A stretch of DNA of 64,000 bases from Schistosoma mansoni (lineage: Eukaryota > Platyhelminthes > Trematoda > Strigeidida > Schistosomatidae), in contig NW_017386053.1 in assembly GCF_000237925.1 (NCBI RefSeq), positions 434,001 through 498,000 on the forward strand, written 5' to 3'. The notes beneath the pieces are model-generated. The model was given only the letters and a program-made list of their open reading frames with translations. It searched no databases and was not told the DNA's origin. The translations under genes were made by a program, and so were the position numbers. Below are positions 24,395-35,510 of the stretch, piece after piece; the stretch's first letter is position 1; the number at the start of each line of letters is the position of its first letter.

Positions 24395-24935
24395 ATATAT
24401 CACAATTGATTGATCACTGGGTGGTGATCAAGATCATATTTGTCAAGTCCGTCTTAGTGCTGATCGAATGCTATCGATCAAGTTGCAATGTGGCCATTAA
24501 TGATCGTTATTGATCATGATTATTACTGGTATTTATAAGCATGATATAAGCGTAGGAATATATCAGCTACGATCATTCATTTAGAGTAATCTTTAAGTTC
24601 TGTAGAATTTCATTGATTTTAAACTCTTAGAACTGAGAAGACTTTTTCAGTTATGTTTAAAGAATACACAAATTTAAGCAGGTTATTACATTAAATTGAC
24701 TAAGATCTCATAGTTGAATCGTTTTTCAGAGATAAACCACTCCATAATCTTGGTTAAAAATTGACATTTTGAAAACATTCTACATTTTCCAATCTTGATA
24801 CTTGAAATCACTTAGATAAAACTAAAAAATTCACACGTATGATATAAAACACTAAATGATTGTGATCTTAAGGTTAATAAATATCAAAAATAAATAAGCA
24901 CTCGAACAGTAAATAAAGATGAAGTAGTACCCTGA
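24395..24935 (+). repeat. LTR-like dispersed repeat D, longer copy
   Basis: From CACAATTGATTGATCACTGG to about GAAGTAGTACCC. It matches 51839-52206 in opposite orientation, including GGTATTTATAAGCATGATAT, AAGTTCTGTAGAATTTCATT and CACACGTATGATATAAAACA. A TATA-like box is present. No target-site duplication was found, so the LTR label is tentative. Confidence 0.6.
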
Positions 24936-25934
24936 AGAAGAAAAATTACACGTTTGAATTGCAGTCCTCAATGAGTTGATGATATATTACATTATATTGA
25001 AACAGAATTCAAGCTAGGATAATCAATCATTTTTAAAATTACCGTTGAATGAGTAATGATACAGGTCAGTTCATAATTGAATAGCTAACACCTTGAGTAT
25101 AACTGGTCTTTTGTATTCCCATATTCTTCCCATTATGTGATATCAGTCGGGCATAAATTATCACCCATACAATTCATGATCTCTAAAACTCAGTCGAGGA
25201 CACTTTGAAAACCTTGCTTTCCATATTAATCTCAGTAAATATCTATGTATTTGATCCGATTTATTTCACTGTTATTGACTTTCATGTACAGTTCAAAATC
25301 AAGAAAGTTATGGGGAAGACATAGGTGCATGCAAAATACTATAGGCATATAAATGTATGTATATAAAGAAGAGAGTTCTAAGTTTATTAAGACTTATCGT
25401 TTAGAGATGTAATAGATCTGGCTCTGACAATTTCCCTCGGCAAACGATTATTTATTTCTACATACCATTGTCCTTCCTTGGTGTTTCATCTGGAAATGAA
25501 GATGTAAAACAAGTGAGAAACATCAACTTATTAAAAAAAATGGTTTAATCAGTGTCAAGCATATAATTTTTAGAAATGCTTGTATGATATATAACTTTGT
25601 ATTCACCTACTTAAAATTATGAACTCCTACTCTTGATCATAAAAGACTTGCTATCAGAAATTTTGTTATGATTGTAAGCCATTACTGATTTTCATAATTA
25701 GACGTTTAATATACATATAAAAGTGAACAAAAGACTTTTTAATTAAAAAATATTGATAAAATAAACTACAACTGCAAATAAACTACTCATTTGTCACTGA
25801 AATATGTGACAATATATGACTACACTTCAATCAAACCTAATACTTAAGATAGATAGAATATCTATTAGGAAGTTAGTAGAAAAATATCATTTGTTCTTCC
25901 GGTTTAAACTTCATAACTTTTATTATTAATTACT
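24936..25934. other. AT-rich, nothing recognised
   Basis: No coding signal or known repeat on either strand. Confidence 0.45.
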
Positions 25935-26360
25935 TGTTTACTTCTGCCTGTTACTTCTCATGAAGGAGCATAAACAGCCCACCAGCATTTTCCATCGAAC
26001 TCTGTTCTGGACAATTCTTTCCAGTTGCTATCCCTCCTTTTTATGTCTGCTTCCAATTCCCGGTGCAATGTGTTCCTTGGTTTTCTTCTCTTTTGTTTCC
26101 CTTCAGGATTCCAAGTTAGTACTTGCCTCGTCATGCAGTTTAATGATTTCTACAATGTATGTACTATTTATCTCCAGCATCTTTTCCTAATTTCCTCTTC
26201 ACATCGAAGCTGGTTTGTTCTCTCCCACAGTAGGCTGTTACCGATAGTACCCGACCAGGGTACATCGAGCATCTGGCGCAGACAATTGTTTAGAAATACT
26301 TGTACATTTTGGATGATGGTTGTGATAGTTCTCCAAATTTCAGCTCCGTACAGTAGTTCT
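25935..26360 (-). mobile_element. RTE/SR2-like LINE, C-terminal fragment
   Basis: The minus strand encodes LLYGAEIWRTITTIIQNVQV, then LRQMLDVPWSGTIGNSLLWE and RTNQLRCEEEIRKRCWR, with a decayed NPEG..R..P tail downstream to 25935. Same end of the element as at 11458 and same strand. 5'-truncated, with reading-frame decay. Confidence 0.78.
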
Positions 26361-26460
26361 ACTAGGGTTACGGACGGTCCCGAGCGATGGTGAAGGAGGA
26401 GGGTTGGCCATATGGTCAACAACCCCATCCTGTAGAAAATAACCTTGCTAAAAACACTAA
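26361..26460 (-). repeat. Short repeat shared with 50868-50985
   Basis: Shares GGAGGGTTGG, CAACCCCATCC-like and GTAGAAAAT..CTTGCTAAAAA blocks with the copy at 50868. Here it lies directly upstream, in minus-strand sense, of the LINE fragment and is open in frame with it, so it may belong to a LINE. Function unknown. Confidence 0.5.
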
Positions 26461-27165
26461 CCAGAATAAATGAATTCATCAGTAATGAATAATCTAAATA
26501 TATTAAACATTAAGTTAAAGCATTAATTAGGCCCTCATTTCATAGACTGATTAATGATTAAAGAAACAAATATCATACAATTGATGCTTTCTCAAAAATA
26601 ATTTACATATATTATTTTTTTGTCAATATCTTGCATAAAATGATATAAGTCCATCATGTAAAATAACTTGTTTTTACTGATCAACTGTTTCAAATTTTGA
26701 CTTTTAATCATCTAAACATTTAAATCAACTAATCTGGCCACATCAACGTATCATTTCAAATGATCCATCAAACAATCCATTTTCTACACATCTCATAGAA
26801 TATTTGTTGTTTTATTACAAGTCATGTATACCAATTTCAATTGTCTAATAGTTTAGGGAATTAAAGTAATATTCTCAAGCTCAATAACCCTAATCGCAAA
26901 ATCGCACGAAGCTTAAATCTGGAGTTCCCTATAAACTACCTACAGCCACCTCATGTGTTAGGATATAGATATGCACTACTGAGATTGTGCGAACCACAAT
27001 TCGACAGTATTCTGTAACTTTTTAGTTTATAATATTTATAAGTTCATATTACTCAGTGACCGGAGGCATCTTCGAGTTGCTTTTAAAGCGGAAAAACGCA
27101 ACTCACCATACACCTTTAATTTTTCATAGGCTTACATATTGCGGTCAGAGTTTAATGTAATAGTA
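26461..27165. other. AT-rich, nothing recognised
   Basis: No coding signal or repeat recognised. Confidence 0.45.
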
Positions 27166-27169
27166 GATG

Positions 27170-27446
27170 TGTGGTGTGTGCTACTAATGTCGACAAATAT
27201 AAGTAGTATGTGTCATCAATCAAAAGTGATGTGTCTGGAGGAAGAAGGTTGAGATGATCAAAGTAAAGAGAATAAGAACAATAAATGATTACTGTGAAAA
27301 TGAAGGAACAGTCAAGTTTGAGACAATTAATTGACATTTTGGAAATGAAGTATTTACTGTATGGTTCTCAGATTTTGCTTAGATGTTTTGTAATTTTGTG
27401 TTGAAACACATTTGATTGTCCCGCCTTTGTGTTCTCGTTCACAACA
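27170..27446 (-). mobile_element. Solo LTR, family LTR-A, minus strand
   Basis: Reads TGTTGTGAACGAGAACAC to CACACACCACA on the minus strand. It is flanked by GATG at 27166-27169 and 27447-27450, a perfect 4-bp duplication. Fossil. Confidence 0.87.
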
Positions 27447-27868
27447 GATGTACTGTGTTTATTAAGTAAATATTACAAATCATTCAGAAATTTTACATAC
27501 ACTAAATTAAAATTTCTTAGTACTGGACACCATTTGTAGTCAATCTCCTTAAGACATTCAACAGCTGTCAACATTATTGTTCTTCATTCTATTTAGTAGA
27601 TGTGATGAACAGTTTTTTAGAAGTTATATCTGCAAAAAATCTTTATGATGATGACGGTGGAAAATATGAAGTATAAAACCTATCGTTTCACATAAACTAT
27701 CGTTTAATTCTGTTTTTAAATTACTTAATAAGAATACTTCACTACTGTCAAGTGGTCTTTTGAATTTCTAATCATAAAAAAACTTTGAAATTAATTCTTT
27801 TCAGACACTAACATTGTGAATTTATATTTTAAATGTAAAATTTGTTTCAACTGTGAAAATACTAAATT

Positions 27869-28265
27869 CTCCACAAAAGCCCTCTCTGATCTATAATCAT
27901 ATGCTCACTAGTGACTGACTTCAAGAGATATTTCCTTGAGTTCTAGTGGGAAGCAGTGGCCAGTGGAGTTCTACCAGGTCTGTTGTAGAGATATCAGCTC
28001 ACTGAAGACAATTGGTGAACGGTCGCTCAAAATCGTGGATTGGTTGAAGTTAAACATTAACACCGTTGGATGCCGGCTCAGTGGTCTATCGGTTAAGGGC
28101 CCTGGCTCGAGACTGGTAGGTCCTGGGTTCGAATCCCGCTCGCGGGTGCGGGATCGTGGATGCGCGCTGCTGAGGAGTCTCATAATAGGACGAAACGGCC
28201 GTCCAGTGGTTCCAGGTTTTCGATGGTGGTCTAGCTTCAATTGACTCATGATTTCAACTGTGAAA
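27869..28265 (+). repeat. Hammerhead SINE family B, nearly complete forward unit (copy B5)
   Basis: Begins with a tail piece CTCCACAAAAGCCCTCTCTG, then the head motif CTCACTAGTGACTGACTTCA. The tRNA-like part has A box GCTCAGTGGTCTATCGGTTA (28078-28097) and B box GGTTCGAATCC (28126-28136). Next come an intact hammerhead (28164-28210) and the tail to TGATTTCAACTG. This is the best single example in the window of the tRNA head, ribozyme and tail order. Reading frames on both strands are spurious. Confidence 0.9.
28164..28210 (+). ncRNA. Hammerhead ribozyme, type I, family B, core intact
   Basis: Stem I GCGCTG, core CTGAGGA (28170-28176), stem II GTCT/GGAC with one wobble pair, GAAA (28192-28195), stem III CGGCCG, GTC (28201-28203), closing strand CAGTGG. 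Stem I pairs over five positions including a G-U. Self-cleavage after GTC is plausible but untested. Confidence 0.82.
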
Positions 28266-28310
28266 ATATAAAATTTATAAATTTACATGATGGCAATAAT
28301 CTTATTTAGA

Positions 28311-28845
28311 GCTGATGAGTCCCAAATAGGACGAAATGCACATCCTGGATTCCACTGCCAGCAACTATCCATCTTTGCTTATAAAGCTTGTAACTTCAGG
28401 CAATATCGATGCAACACGCACAGGATGCACAAATGTTAACAAGAGACTGATCAATTGCAGCTCTAAATGACATTGGTAAAATACAAGTAAACAACACCAA
28501 GTGAATATAACTTCACCCGATCGCACAAGCAAGTGGCTATCAGGACTCAGTGACTAAAAGGATAACGCGATTGCGTTTGACGCGAACGGTACTGGGTTCG
28601 AGTCCCAGAGTGAAGATCAACTCTGAGATGCAGGTAAATCCAGATGACGAGTCCCAAATAAAACGAAATATACATCCTGGATTCCACTACTAGCCACTGT
28701 CCATCTTTGCTTATAATGCTTGTGATTTCAGGCAATATCAAGGGAGTCCGCACAGGTTGCATATCTTCCAACAAGAGTCTGATTAATTGCAGTCCCAAAC
28801 ATCAATGGTAAGATACAAGTAAACAACACCAAGTAAATATAAACA
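28311..28845 (+). repeat. Family A hammerhead SINE, head-to-tail 1.6-unit tandem (copy A3)
   Basis: Two forward units. The first starts abruptly within a hammerhead at CTGATGA (28312-28318); the second has the same position at 28644, giving a 332-bp period. The second unit carries a tRNA-like head with B box GGGTTCGAGTCCC and a hammerhead altered to ATGACGA. The right end AACACCAAGTAAATATA is the usual family tail. The first core is complete but lacks its own 5' stem I strand. Confidence 0.88.
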
Positions 28846-29416
28846 ATAATAATGTACAAATAATTTATGTAAATTAGCTTAGTAGATAGTTTAAATAATT
28901 TTGTTTTATTTTTCTAAAAAATAAAGAAAACTGTTTCTATTCAATAATATAGTTGATGATTTATTAACTTGTATTTTGTTTTTACCTAAATTTCCTTTTT
29001 TTTTTAAAATAAAAAAAAATTCATATTAATCGATTTATTGATTATAGAACAACAAAAAATAGTGAATGAACTTTTAATCTGATTGAGAGCATGAATTCAG
29101 ATACTGGATTAAAATATTCATTCATTAGTCATTTGGTTTACATTGATTTGTTCTAGAAAATGATGGAAAAAAATTTTTTATAAATTTTAAATGAAATAAT
29201 TTATACTTTTGAAATGTATTACTTAAATTAAATGAATCTATGTTTCAATCTTCATATTGAAATGAATAACTACATTTAGTTGATCTGTTTTGAAAAAATG
29301 TACATGTGTGAATGGATTCCTTAGATATTGTTAAGTATTCATAAGTTTTTACTAAAGTTATCAATATTGTGATAATCCTTTTGATATGTACATATGTTAA
29401 AACAAAACGAATATAT
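28846..29416. other. AT-rich, nothing recognised
   Basis: Very A- and T-rich with several homopolymers (for example T9 near 28998). No genes or repeats seen. Confidence 0.5.
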
Positions 29417-29650
29417 TGTAGGCAAAGATGGATAGTGGCTAGCAGTGGAATCCAGGACCGGCGTTTCGTCCTATTTGGGACTCGTCAGCTGGATGTACCT
29501 GCATCACAGAGCTGATGTTCAATTTGGGACTCGAACCCAGTACATTTCGCTTCAAACGCAATCGCGTATGCACATATGCCAATAAGAGACTGATCAATTA
29601 CAGTCGTAAACATCAATGGGAAGATTCAAACAAACAATACTAAGGGGATG
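29417..29650. repeat. Family A hammerhead SINE, inverted two-part copy (A4)
   Basis: 29417-29568 is minus strand: ribozyme plus tRNA-like B box GGGTTCGAGTCCC, ending inside the A-box region. 29569-29650 is + strand: TATGCACATATGCCAATAAG through AACAATACTAAG. The two parts come from different, non-overlapping segments of the unit, joined head to head. Confidence 0.88.
29450..29494 (-). ncRNA. Hammerhead ribozyme, type I, family A, core intact
   Basis: Minus strand: stem I ATCCAG, CTGACGA, stem II GTCC/GGAC with loop CAAATA, GAAA, short stem III region CGCCG, triplet GTC, closing strand CTGGAT. Stem I pairs perfectly over six bases. It matches the published schistosome hammerhead layout; only stem III is very short, which is normal for that class. 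Confidence 0.85.
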
Positions 29651-30221
29651 TGAATCTATTGTAGTTTTTATATCAATGAGAAATTACAAATGTTTACAAA
29701 TTACGATTTCTTCCTGTTAAGATGTTTTAGTAATATCATGCTGTTTAATAATGAATAAGTTTATTACATTCTAATTCATTAAATTCTTTGTTTTTATTTC
29801 ATTTGAAGCAGTCAAAATCATAATTAATTACTAAACAGCATGAATTATGTATAAATTCTAAGATAATAACATGTAAAATGATCTAAATGTACAAATTTCA
29901 GTAGTCAATGTTTAGACATACACAAGGAGAGATCAAATTAACATTAAGAAAAAAAAAGTGCTGATCTTTATTTCCATGTCAAAATGTTCAATATTGAATA
30001 CAAATATATGCAATATAATTCAATAAAATTGTTCGTTGCCGAATATAATTTAGATCACTATCTTCGTCGGATTAATTGATTAGGATTTAAAAAGCAATCC
30101 ATGTGAACAAATTAAATCTATTTAATGTAAAGTTTCTCAAGGATTTAGGAAATATGTCAGTATAAAATTGTGTAGATTGTTGAGTTCCATTGAAATTATG
30201 AACCGATCAATATTAGATTAC

Positions 30222-30650
30222 TATTGATATTCTAGAAACATTGGATGGCTGTTTCGCTTTTGTGTAGGACAATCCTCACAACTCTATACCGGCAATTGTT
30301 GTGCACTCACTAGTGACCAGCCTTCAGGAGAAATCTTTTGGATTCTAGTGAGTAGACGTGATCAGTGGAGTACAACCATGTCAAGCCCAAGAAAGTTACC
30401 CACCAAAGACAATTGATGATGGTCGTGGATCGTGAGTTGAGTGAAGTTATACTTTAGCACCAATGGATGCTGGCCTAGTGGTCAGGAGGTTAAGTGTTCT
30501 AGTGAGACAAAAAGTCATGGGTTCGGTTAGCTCATATGGGATGAAAGATTATCACTGTTGAAGAGTATCATACCAGGACTAAGTTGCTGTTCAGTACTTT
30601 CATGTTTTTATTGGTGAACTAACATTGTTAGGTTCATGAATTCAATGAAA
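30222..30650. repeat. Family B hammerhead SINE, old inverted copy (B6)
   Basis: 30222-30285 is a minus-strand remnant (ACATTGGATGGCTGTTTCGC). 30286-30650 is a diverged + strand unit: CACTCACTAGTGACCAGCCT, AGTGGTCAGGAGGTTAAGTG (A box), ATGGGTTCGG (B box remnant), TACCAGGACTAAG (ribozyme remnant) and a tail. Ribozyme boxes are lost. Its divergence suggests an older insertion than B5 or B11. Confidence 0.75.
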
Positions 30651-30738
30651 TTTGATATATGTTGTAAAAATTGGAAAAACTAGCAGTTTACCAACAATTT
30701 TATCTATGATTAATTTTCAGCTTTGTTTTAAGTGATGT

Positions 30739-30739
<1 letters not shown>

Positions 30740-30813
<74 letters not shown>
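30740..30813. repeat. (TA)37 microsatellite
   Basis: About 74 bp of uninterrupted TA, self-complementary and likely to be length-variable. It creates the spurious Ile-Tyr repeat frame at 30700-30897 on the minus strand. Confidence 0.98.
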
Positions 30814-30815
<2 letters not shown>

Positions 30816-31603
30816 AACTAAATATGCCTATGAGAACAACGATATTCATTAATTTAATTATAACCCAAATAAGTTTGACTATGAATCGTCTTCCCAATCT
30901 TTTTTTTACTAGTCAAGGAGTAGGCAACAAATTTTACTCATATTCATACGCCGGTCTTTAGAAAGAGAAACTTGAATGACTATATAGACTGTAAAACTTC
31001 AAATAGAAATTTCACGTTCATAATGAACTTGGAAAATAAATATTGTCTCTTCAACCAAGATCTTTGGTTCGCACATAGTTCTCCAACTGAGATGAATAAA
31101 ATAATGTTAAAAAAACACTAAGTAAAACTGGAAAATATGTTTTAACTTCTGCCTGTCTCAAGTTTTGGTTGATTCAGTGATTATCTATAGATTTATAACT
31201 ATTACAAGACTAAATCTCACTTATTAATAATTTGATAGGAATAATTTAATAACGGATAACAAAAAGTAATCCAAATAGAACTGTTTACTAGTCTATTCGA
31301 AATTCCACGAGAAAAAACTGTACAAATTTTACATATGATAGTCCAGAGAAATATTTGACTGTCCGTGAGCATTGTTTTAAAAATTAAGAACGAAATATCC
31401 GAGGACCTAATTCTAGTAAACAGTAAAAATTAAATTATATAACATTCTGTACGGACAGTGAAGAAGGAAGTACACATCATTGACTAAGATTTATTAAAAA
31501 AATATTATAGTTTAGGAAGTTATAGTAGGTCTAAACTGTTTTCAGTGTATAAATACTACTGTTTTTTATCAGTATTGGTTTAGTCTTGAAAAATAAAAAA
31601 GAT
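30814..31603. other. AT-rich, nothing recognised
   Basis: No coding signal or repeat recognised. Confidence 0.45.
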
Positions 31604-31710
31604 GTTAACAGCTAGCTTTTATATACTCAAGTGAATTTTATAATTCAGACTTAACATAATTATATATTATGTAAGTGTCAGTTTCTCAATATGTATAATT
31701 TCGTAACAAG
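31604..31710 (+). repeat. About 100-bp direct repeat, copy 1
   Basis: Shares long identical blocks with 33432-33535: TTTTATATAC, AAGTGAATTTTATAATTCAG and ACTTAACATAATTATATATT. Identity is roughly 90 percent by eye, with a period of about 1.83 kb. An unnamed repeat or the trace of a local duplication. Confidence 0.8.
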
Positions 31711-31792
31711 TTAACATATATGAATATTTTAATATAATTCCAACAAGAAGTAGATTGGACGCAAACTCCTTTCTCTATTAATCAAGTTAATG

Positions 31793-32091
31793 TGTAGTGA
31801 ATGAGAAAACAATCGAATGTATTCAATCATACAATTACACAATGTCTGAGTAAAATATGAGAACCATAGAGTAAATACTTCATTTGCAAAATGTCAATCA
31901 ATTGTCTCAAACTTGACTGTCCGCTTTGCAAATATTGGTCAAATGTCTCAGACTTCATTGTTCTTTTGCTTCCATACCAATCATTTATTGTTCTCATTCT
32001 CTTTTCTTCGATCTTTTTAACCTTCTGTCTCCAGACATTTCACATTTGATTGATGATACAAAATCTGTCGACATCAGTAGTACACACCATA
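31793..32091 (+). mobile_element. Solo LTR, family LTR-A, divergent copy
   Basis: Starts TGTAGTGAATGAGAAAAC, ends AGTACACACCATA. It contains the family blocks ATTTGCAAAATGTCAATCAA and CTCCAGACATTTCACATTTG. Flanks AATG and ATTG match only in part. Fossil. Confidence 0.75.
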
Positions 32092-32844
32092 ATTGTACAA
32101 TATTTTTGTTGAGTTTATACTTAATAATAGAACGAGCGATGTCATTGACATAATGGGTTGATAATGAAATTGAATTTCACTAGGCCTAAAGTTTTATTGT
32201 TTACGTAAGTGTAAACTGCTAAATGAGAAATCTTATAGATTGAAAACCACTACTGTTTTACGGTACTAACATGGCTTAATAAAAAAAATTGTCAAATGGG
32301 GAATAAAATAAATATTGTCAAGAAATGATAGTTTTCCATTATCGATATCAGTATAATTTTGTGAGAAATGACATTGAATGAACTTTTAATAAATTTGCTA
32401 GGACAGCTGTTCTTATAGTGATTGGTCTTTTAATAATAATAATATTAATAATAGCAATTATAATTATAATATGTTGTTTGTGTAATCCTTAACGTTGATG
32501 GGATTTTGTCAATCGATTACAGAGCTGTCATTAGTGCAAGTGGCCTAATTTCGCATCCACCAGTAGGGTGCTTGTATCTTTGTCAATTTCACACCGTTAT
32601 CCTTTTCTAAAACACGAAGAATCTGCTTAATATTCATTTTTACAATATTTTCTCATCTTAAAAACTAGACGTTATATTATAATGGTTTGTTTGATCCTAT
32701 ATACGATACTAACTTATTATGAGCTTGAATTTCGTCGGTTTCTTTCCTCCAATAAGATAAAATCAATCAATTTTATTGTTTTAACATTTCTGTCCCAAGA
32801 ATTTATTTATTTATTCTAAAGTCTATTTTCGTTTTAGTTTTATC
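32092..32844. other. AT-rich, nothing recognised
   Basis: Includes an (AAT)-rich patch near 32430-32470. No coding signal. Confidence 0.45.
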
Positions 32845-33160
32845 CATGTGTGTGGATGCGCTCTGCTGAAGTGTTCCATACTAGGATGAAACAGCCGTTT
32901 AGTGCTTTCAGGTTTTCATTGATATTCTAGCTTAGATTGACTCATAAATTCAACGGTTAAAATACTACAATCACCACAAATCGCCATACTGATAATATTC
33001 ATGTACTCACTAGTAACTAGCTTCAAGATGGAGTTCCTGGAGTTCTAGTGAGAAGCCGTGACCAGTGGAGTCCAATCCATATCAGGTGGAGACAGTTATC
33101 CACAATAGGCAATGGATGAAGGGTTGCGCAAGATCATGGGTCGGTTGAAGTTATATATAT
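32845..33160 (+). repeat. Family B hammerhead SINE, tail-to-head tandem junction (copy B7)
   Basis: A decayed ribozyme and tail (CTGCTGAAGTGTTCCATACT, AGGATGAAACAGCCG, ATTGACTCATAAATTCAACG) run directly into the head of a next unit (GTACTCACTAGTAACTAGCT, GTTCTAGTGAGAAG). This is the junction expected of a head-to-tail tandem. The first core box is altered. Confidence 0.8.
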
Positions 33161-33431
33161 ATTATACGGAATGGTTGCAGTTGTTTGGCATAAAAAAATG
33201 TTTTTGAATATTAATTAGTTTGAGAATTTTTTGTTACGAAAAGTATCACCATCCTTTTTTCTTGGAAATTTTATTAATTATAGTGAATAGTAAAAAGTCA
33301 TTCAATATGTCGAATAATCTCAACAACTAAATGAAATTACAATGTATTCTTTATAGATTCCATTATATCATAGAATACAATTTATAATGACAATGAAGCG
33401 GAAGTAAATACAGTATGTAAATGAGTAGACT

Positions 33432-33535
33432 GTGTTAACAACTAGCTTTTATATACTTAAGTGAATTTTATAATTCAGACTTAACATAATTATATATTAC
33501 GTAAGTGTCAATTTCTCATTGTATATGATTTCCTA
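33432..33535 (+). repeat. About 100-bp direct repeat, copy 2
   Basis: Partner of 31604-31710 in the same orientation. The flanking sequence differs on both sides. Confidence 0.8.
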
Positions 33536-33952
33536 AAATAATATTAATGAAAATTAAAGGTTGGAAAACTTCGAATACTCTTAGATTTAAGTGTAAATTG
33601 TAAAATTCCTTTACAGTAATTCACAAATATTATTCTAATTAAATAATCATCACACATCAATGTGTATTAGTGTACCGATTCAAATCTAGTTTGTTACTTC
33701 CCATACTGTTATTCTAAATGTTAAGTACTAATTGTTAACTTAATGGAAGTATTTTTTTTGTGAAGCTACTGCATCATAGAAGTTTAAAAAATAACCTTCT
33801 GGTTTCATATAACGTCATACTGTACATTATGAAAGTAGAGATTACATCATTCACGTTTTAAATATAAACATCATCAACATCTAAGCCTTTCTGTTGGACG
33901 CTTTTAATGATAATATCATTCTGGTTACCAAATTTATATGTACAGAAGCAGG

Positions 33953-34238
33953 TGTAGAGTGAGATACAGACTTTGCGAGGAGAACCAAACTACAGTTTCA
34001 AGCATAGTTACACACTGCCTTTGTAAAATTTAAAAATCACACATCATTCGCATATTTTCCTTGAGTTGTCCTTCACATACTCCATCATCCCTTCATTACT
34101 GTTGTTACCCTGATTGCTTTCTGTCTTCCTTCTTCTTCTTCTTCTTCCTTTTATTTCAGTCTTCTGTTGGTAAGCATTCTACTTACAATTACTGCTACAC
34201 ACTAATTATGTCTGTCCACATAAGTAGCACACACCACA
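33953..34238 (+). mobile_element. Possible old LTR-A copy
   Basis: Ends CACATAAGTAGCACACACCACA-like, as in LTR-A, and an internal block CACATCATTCGCATATTTTC resembles the family. The start TGTAGAGTGAGA is uncertain and no duplication was seen. A CTT/TTC-rich patch lies at 34125-34150. Fossil. Confidence 0.45.
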
Positions 34239-35036
34239 ATTGAACTTGTGACATTCTCTAGGCTTTTGTGAAAAATACCATTCTTAAACTCCATCGATTA
34301 TGATTTCAGACGAGAGTTGAAAATTCCTGGTTAGAATCAACCATTTTTAATTTTCTGTGATGGGTATGACAGGTGTATTTCATTTTTGGGTTGATACACA
34401 AGATTCTGATCTGGATGGTCTCGTTACATTCATATTCAGAATGTCTTCTACAAAGACTAACGTTTAGATATGAAGACTAAACTAGGAGTCACATAATAGA
34501 GTTTATCTTGTGTATTGCTTAAAATTCAATGATTAAAATACAATCAAAAAGACATACGTTGCTATACAATAATTACGGCTGATTTTGCTTCAAAGTTAGC
34601 TGTGATACACACATTTAGAAATGATTTTATCATATAATATAACCCCAGATAGTTAAACTGATAATTTAAAATTTGTGTACATTAAAAAGAAATGAAATGC
34701 AGCTTCAAATAGTTACAAACTTTCAATTTGGGCATGATAATATTACAAACTCAATATAAAACTGATATGATCAATGGCAACTTTGGGGTTAATTCAATAA
34801 TTTTAAATCCCCAGCCATATTTGTTCTAGTTATCATGCAATTTATTTGCTTTACCTCACTAATCTACTTTTAAGCGTTTATACTATACATAATTGTACCA
34901 TCTGTAGAGATTTATGGCGTAAAACCAAAAATAGTGCTGAAAATCATTTTCTAAAACGAAATTTTATCCACAGTTGTCTGTATTGATAATAAAAAAGATC
35001 ACAACAGTAAATATTATTTTAAAAATACAGTGAGTA
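34239..35036. other. AT-rich, nothing recognised
   Basis: No coding signal or repeat recognised. Confidence 0.45.
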
Positions 35037-35350
35037 ATTATAAGCAAAGATGGATTATGGTTAGCAGTGGAATCAAGGACTCGCATTTCCTCCTCCTTGA
35101 GACTCGTCAATTGAATTTACCTCCATCCCAGAGTTGGCGTTCATTCCCAGACTCGAACCCTGTACAGTTAGCTTCAAACGCTATCTACTTAGCCACTGAT
35201 TCCAGATATCCACTAGGTTTTGTGATGTGGTGAAGTTTTAATTCATTACGCAAACATCGAAGCAATCCACACAGGATGTAAATTCGCTAATAGGAGACTG
35301 ATCAATTATGGTCCTAAAGATCATTGGGAAGATTCGAACAAGCAATACAA
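35037..35350. repeat. Family A hammerhead SINE, inverted two-part copy (A5)
   Basis: 35037-35250 is minus strand with a decayed ribozyme (the second core box is lost) and a tRNA-like part. 35250-35350 is the + strand tail (GAGACTGATCAATTATGGTC, GGGAAGATTCGAACAAGCAA). Same outer ends and order as A4, A6 and A7. More diverged, so probably older. Confidence 0.82.
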
Positions 35351-35510
35351 AAATCAACAATAAGTAATGTTTAATATAAAAATTTTTTTATGATTTTTCA
35401 CCTATAAACAATAAAACTATACTAAATCAAGTGATTTGTATTGTATAACCATTAACATAACTTCATTTATATTTATATCATTATGTTCAGTATAAAATTT
35501 ATAGACCAAT

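Noticed and set aside
28078-28140. Possible tRNA gene (A and B boxes)
   Set aside because: No acceptor stem pairing is visible, and the same block recurs in other family B copies, so it is the SINE promoter head.
27936-28249. Overlapping frames of 92 and 102 residues
   Set aside because: They lie within the family B SINE and change with each copy; no protein family.
30700-30897. Frame with a long Ile-Tyr repeat
   Set aside because: Produced by the TA microsatellite.
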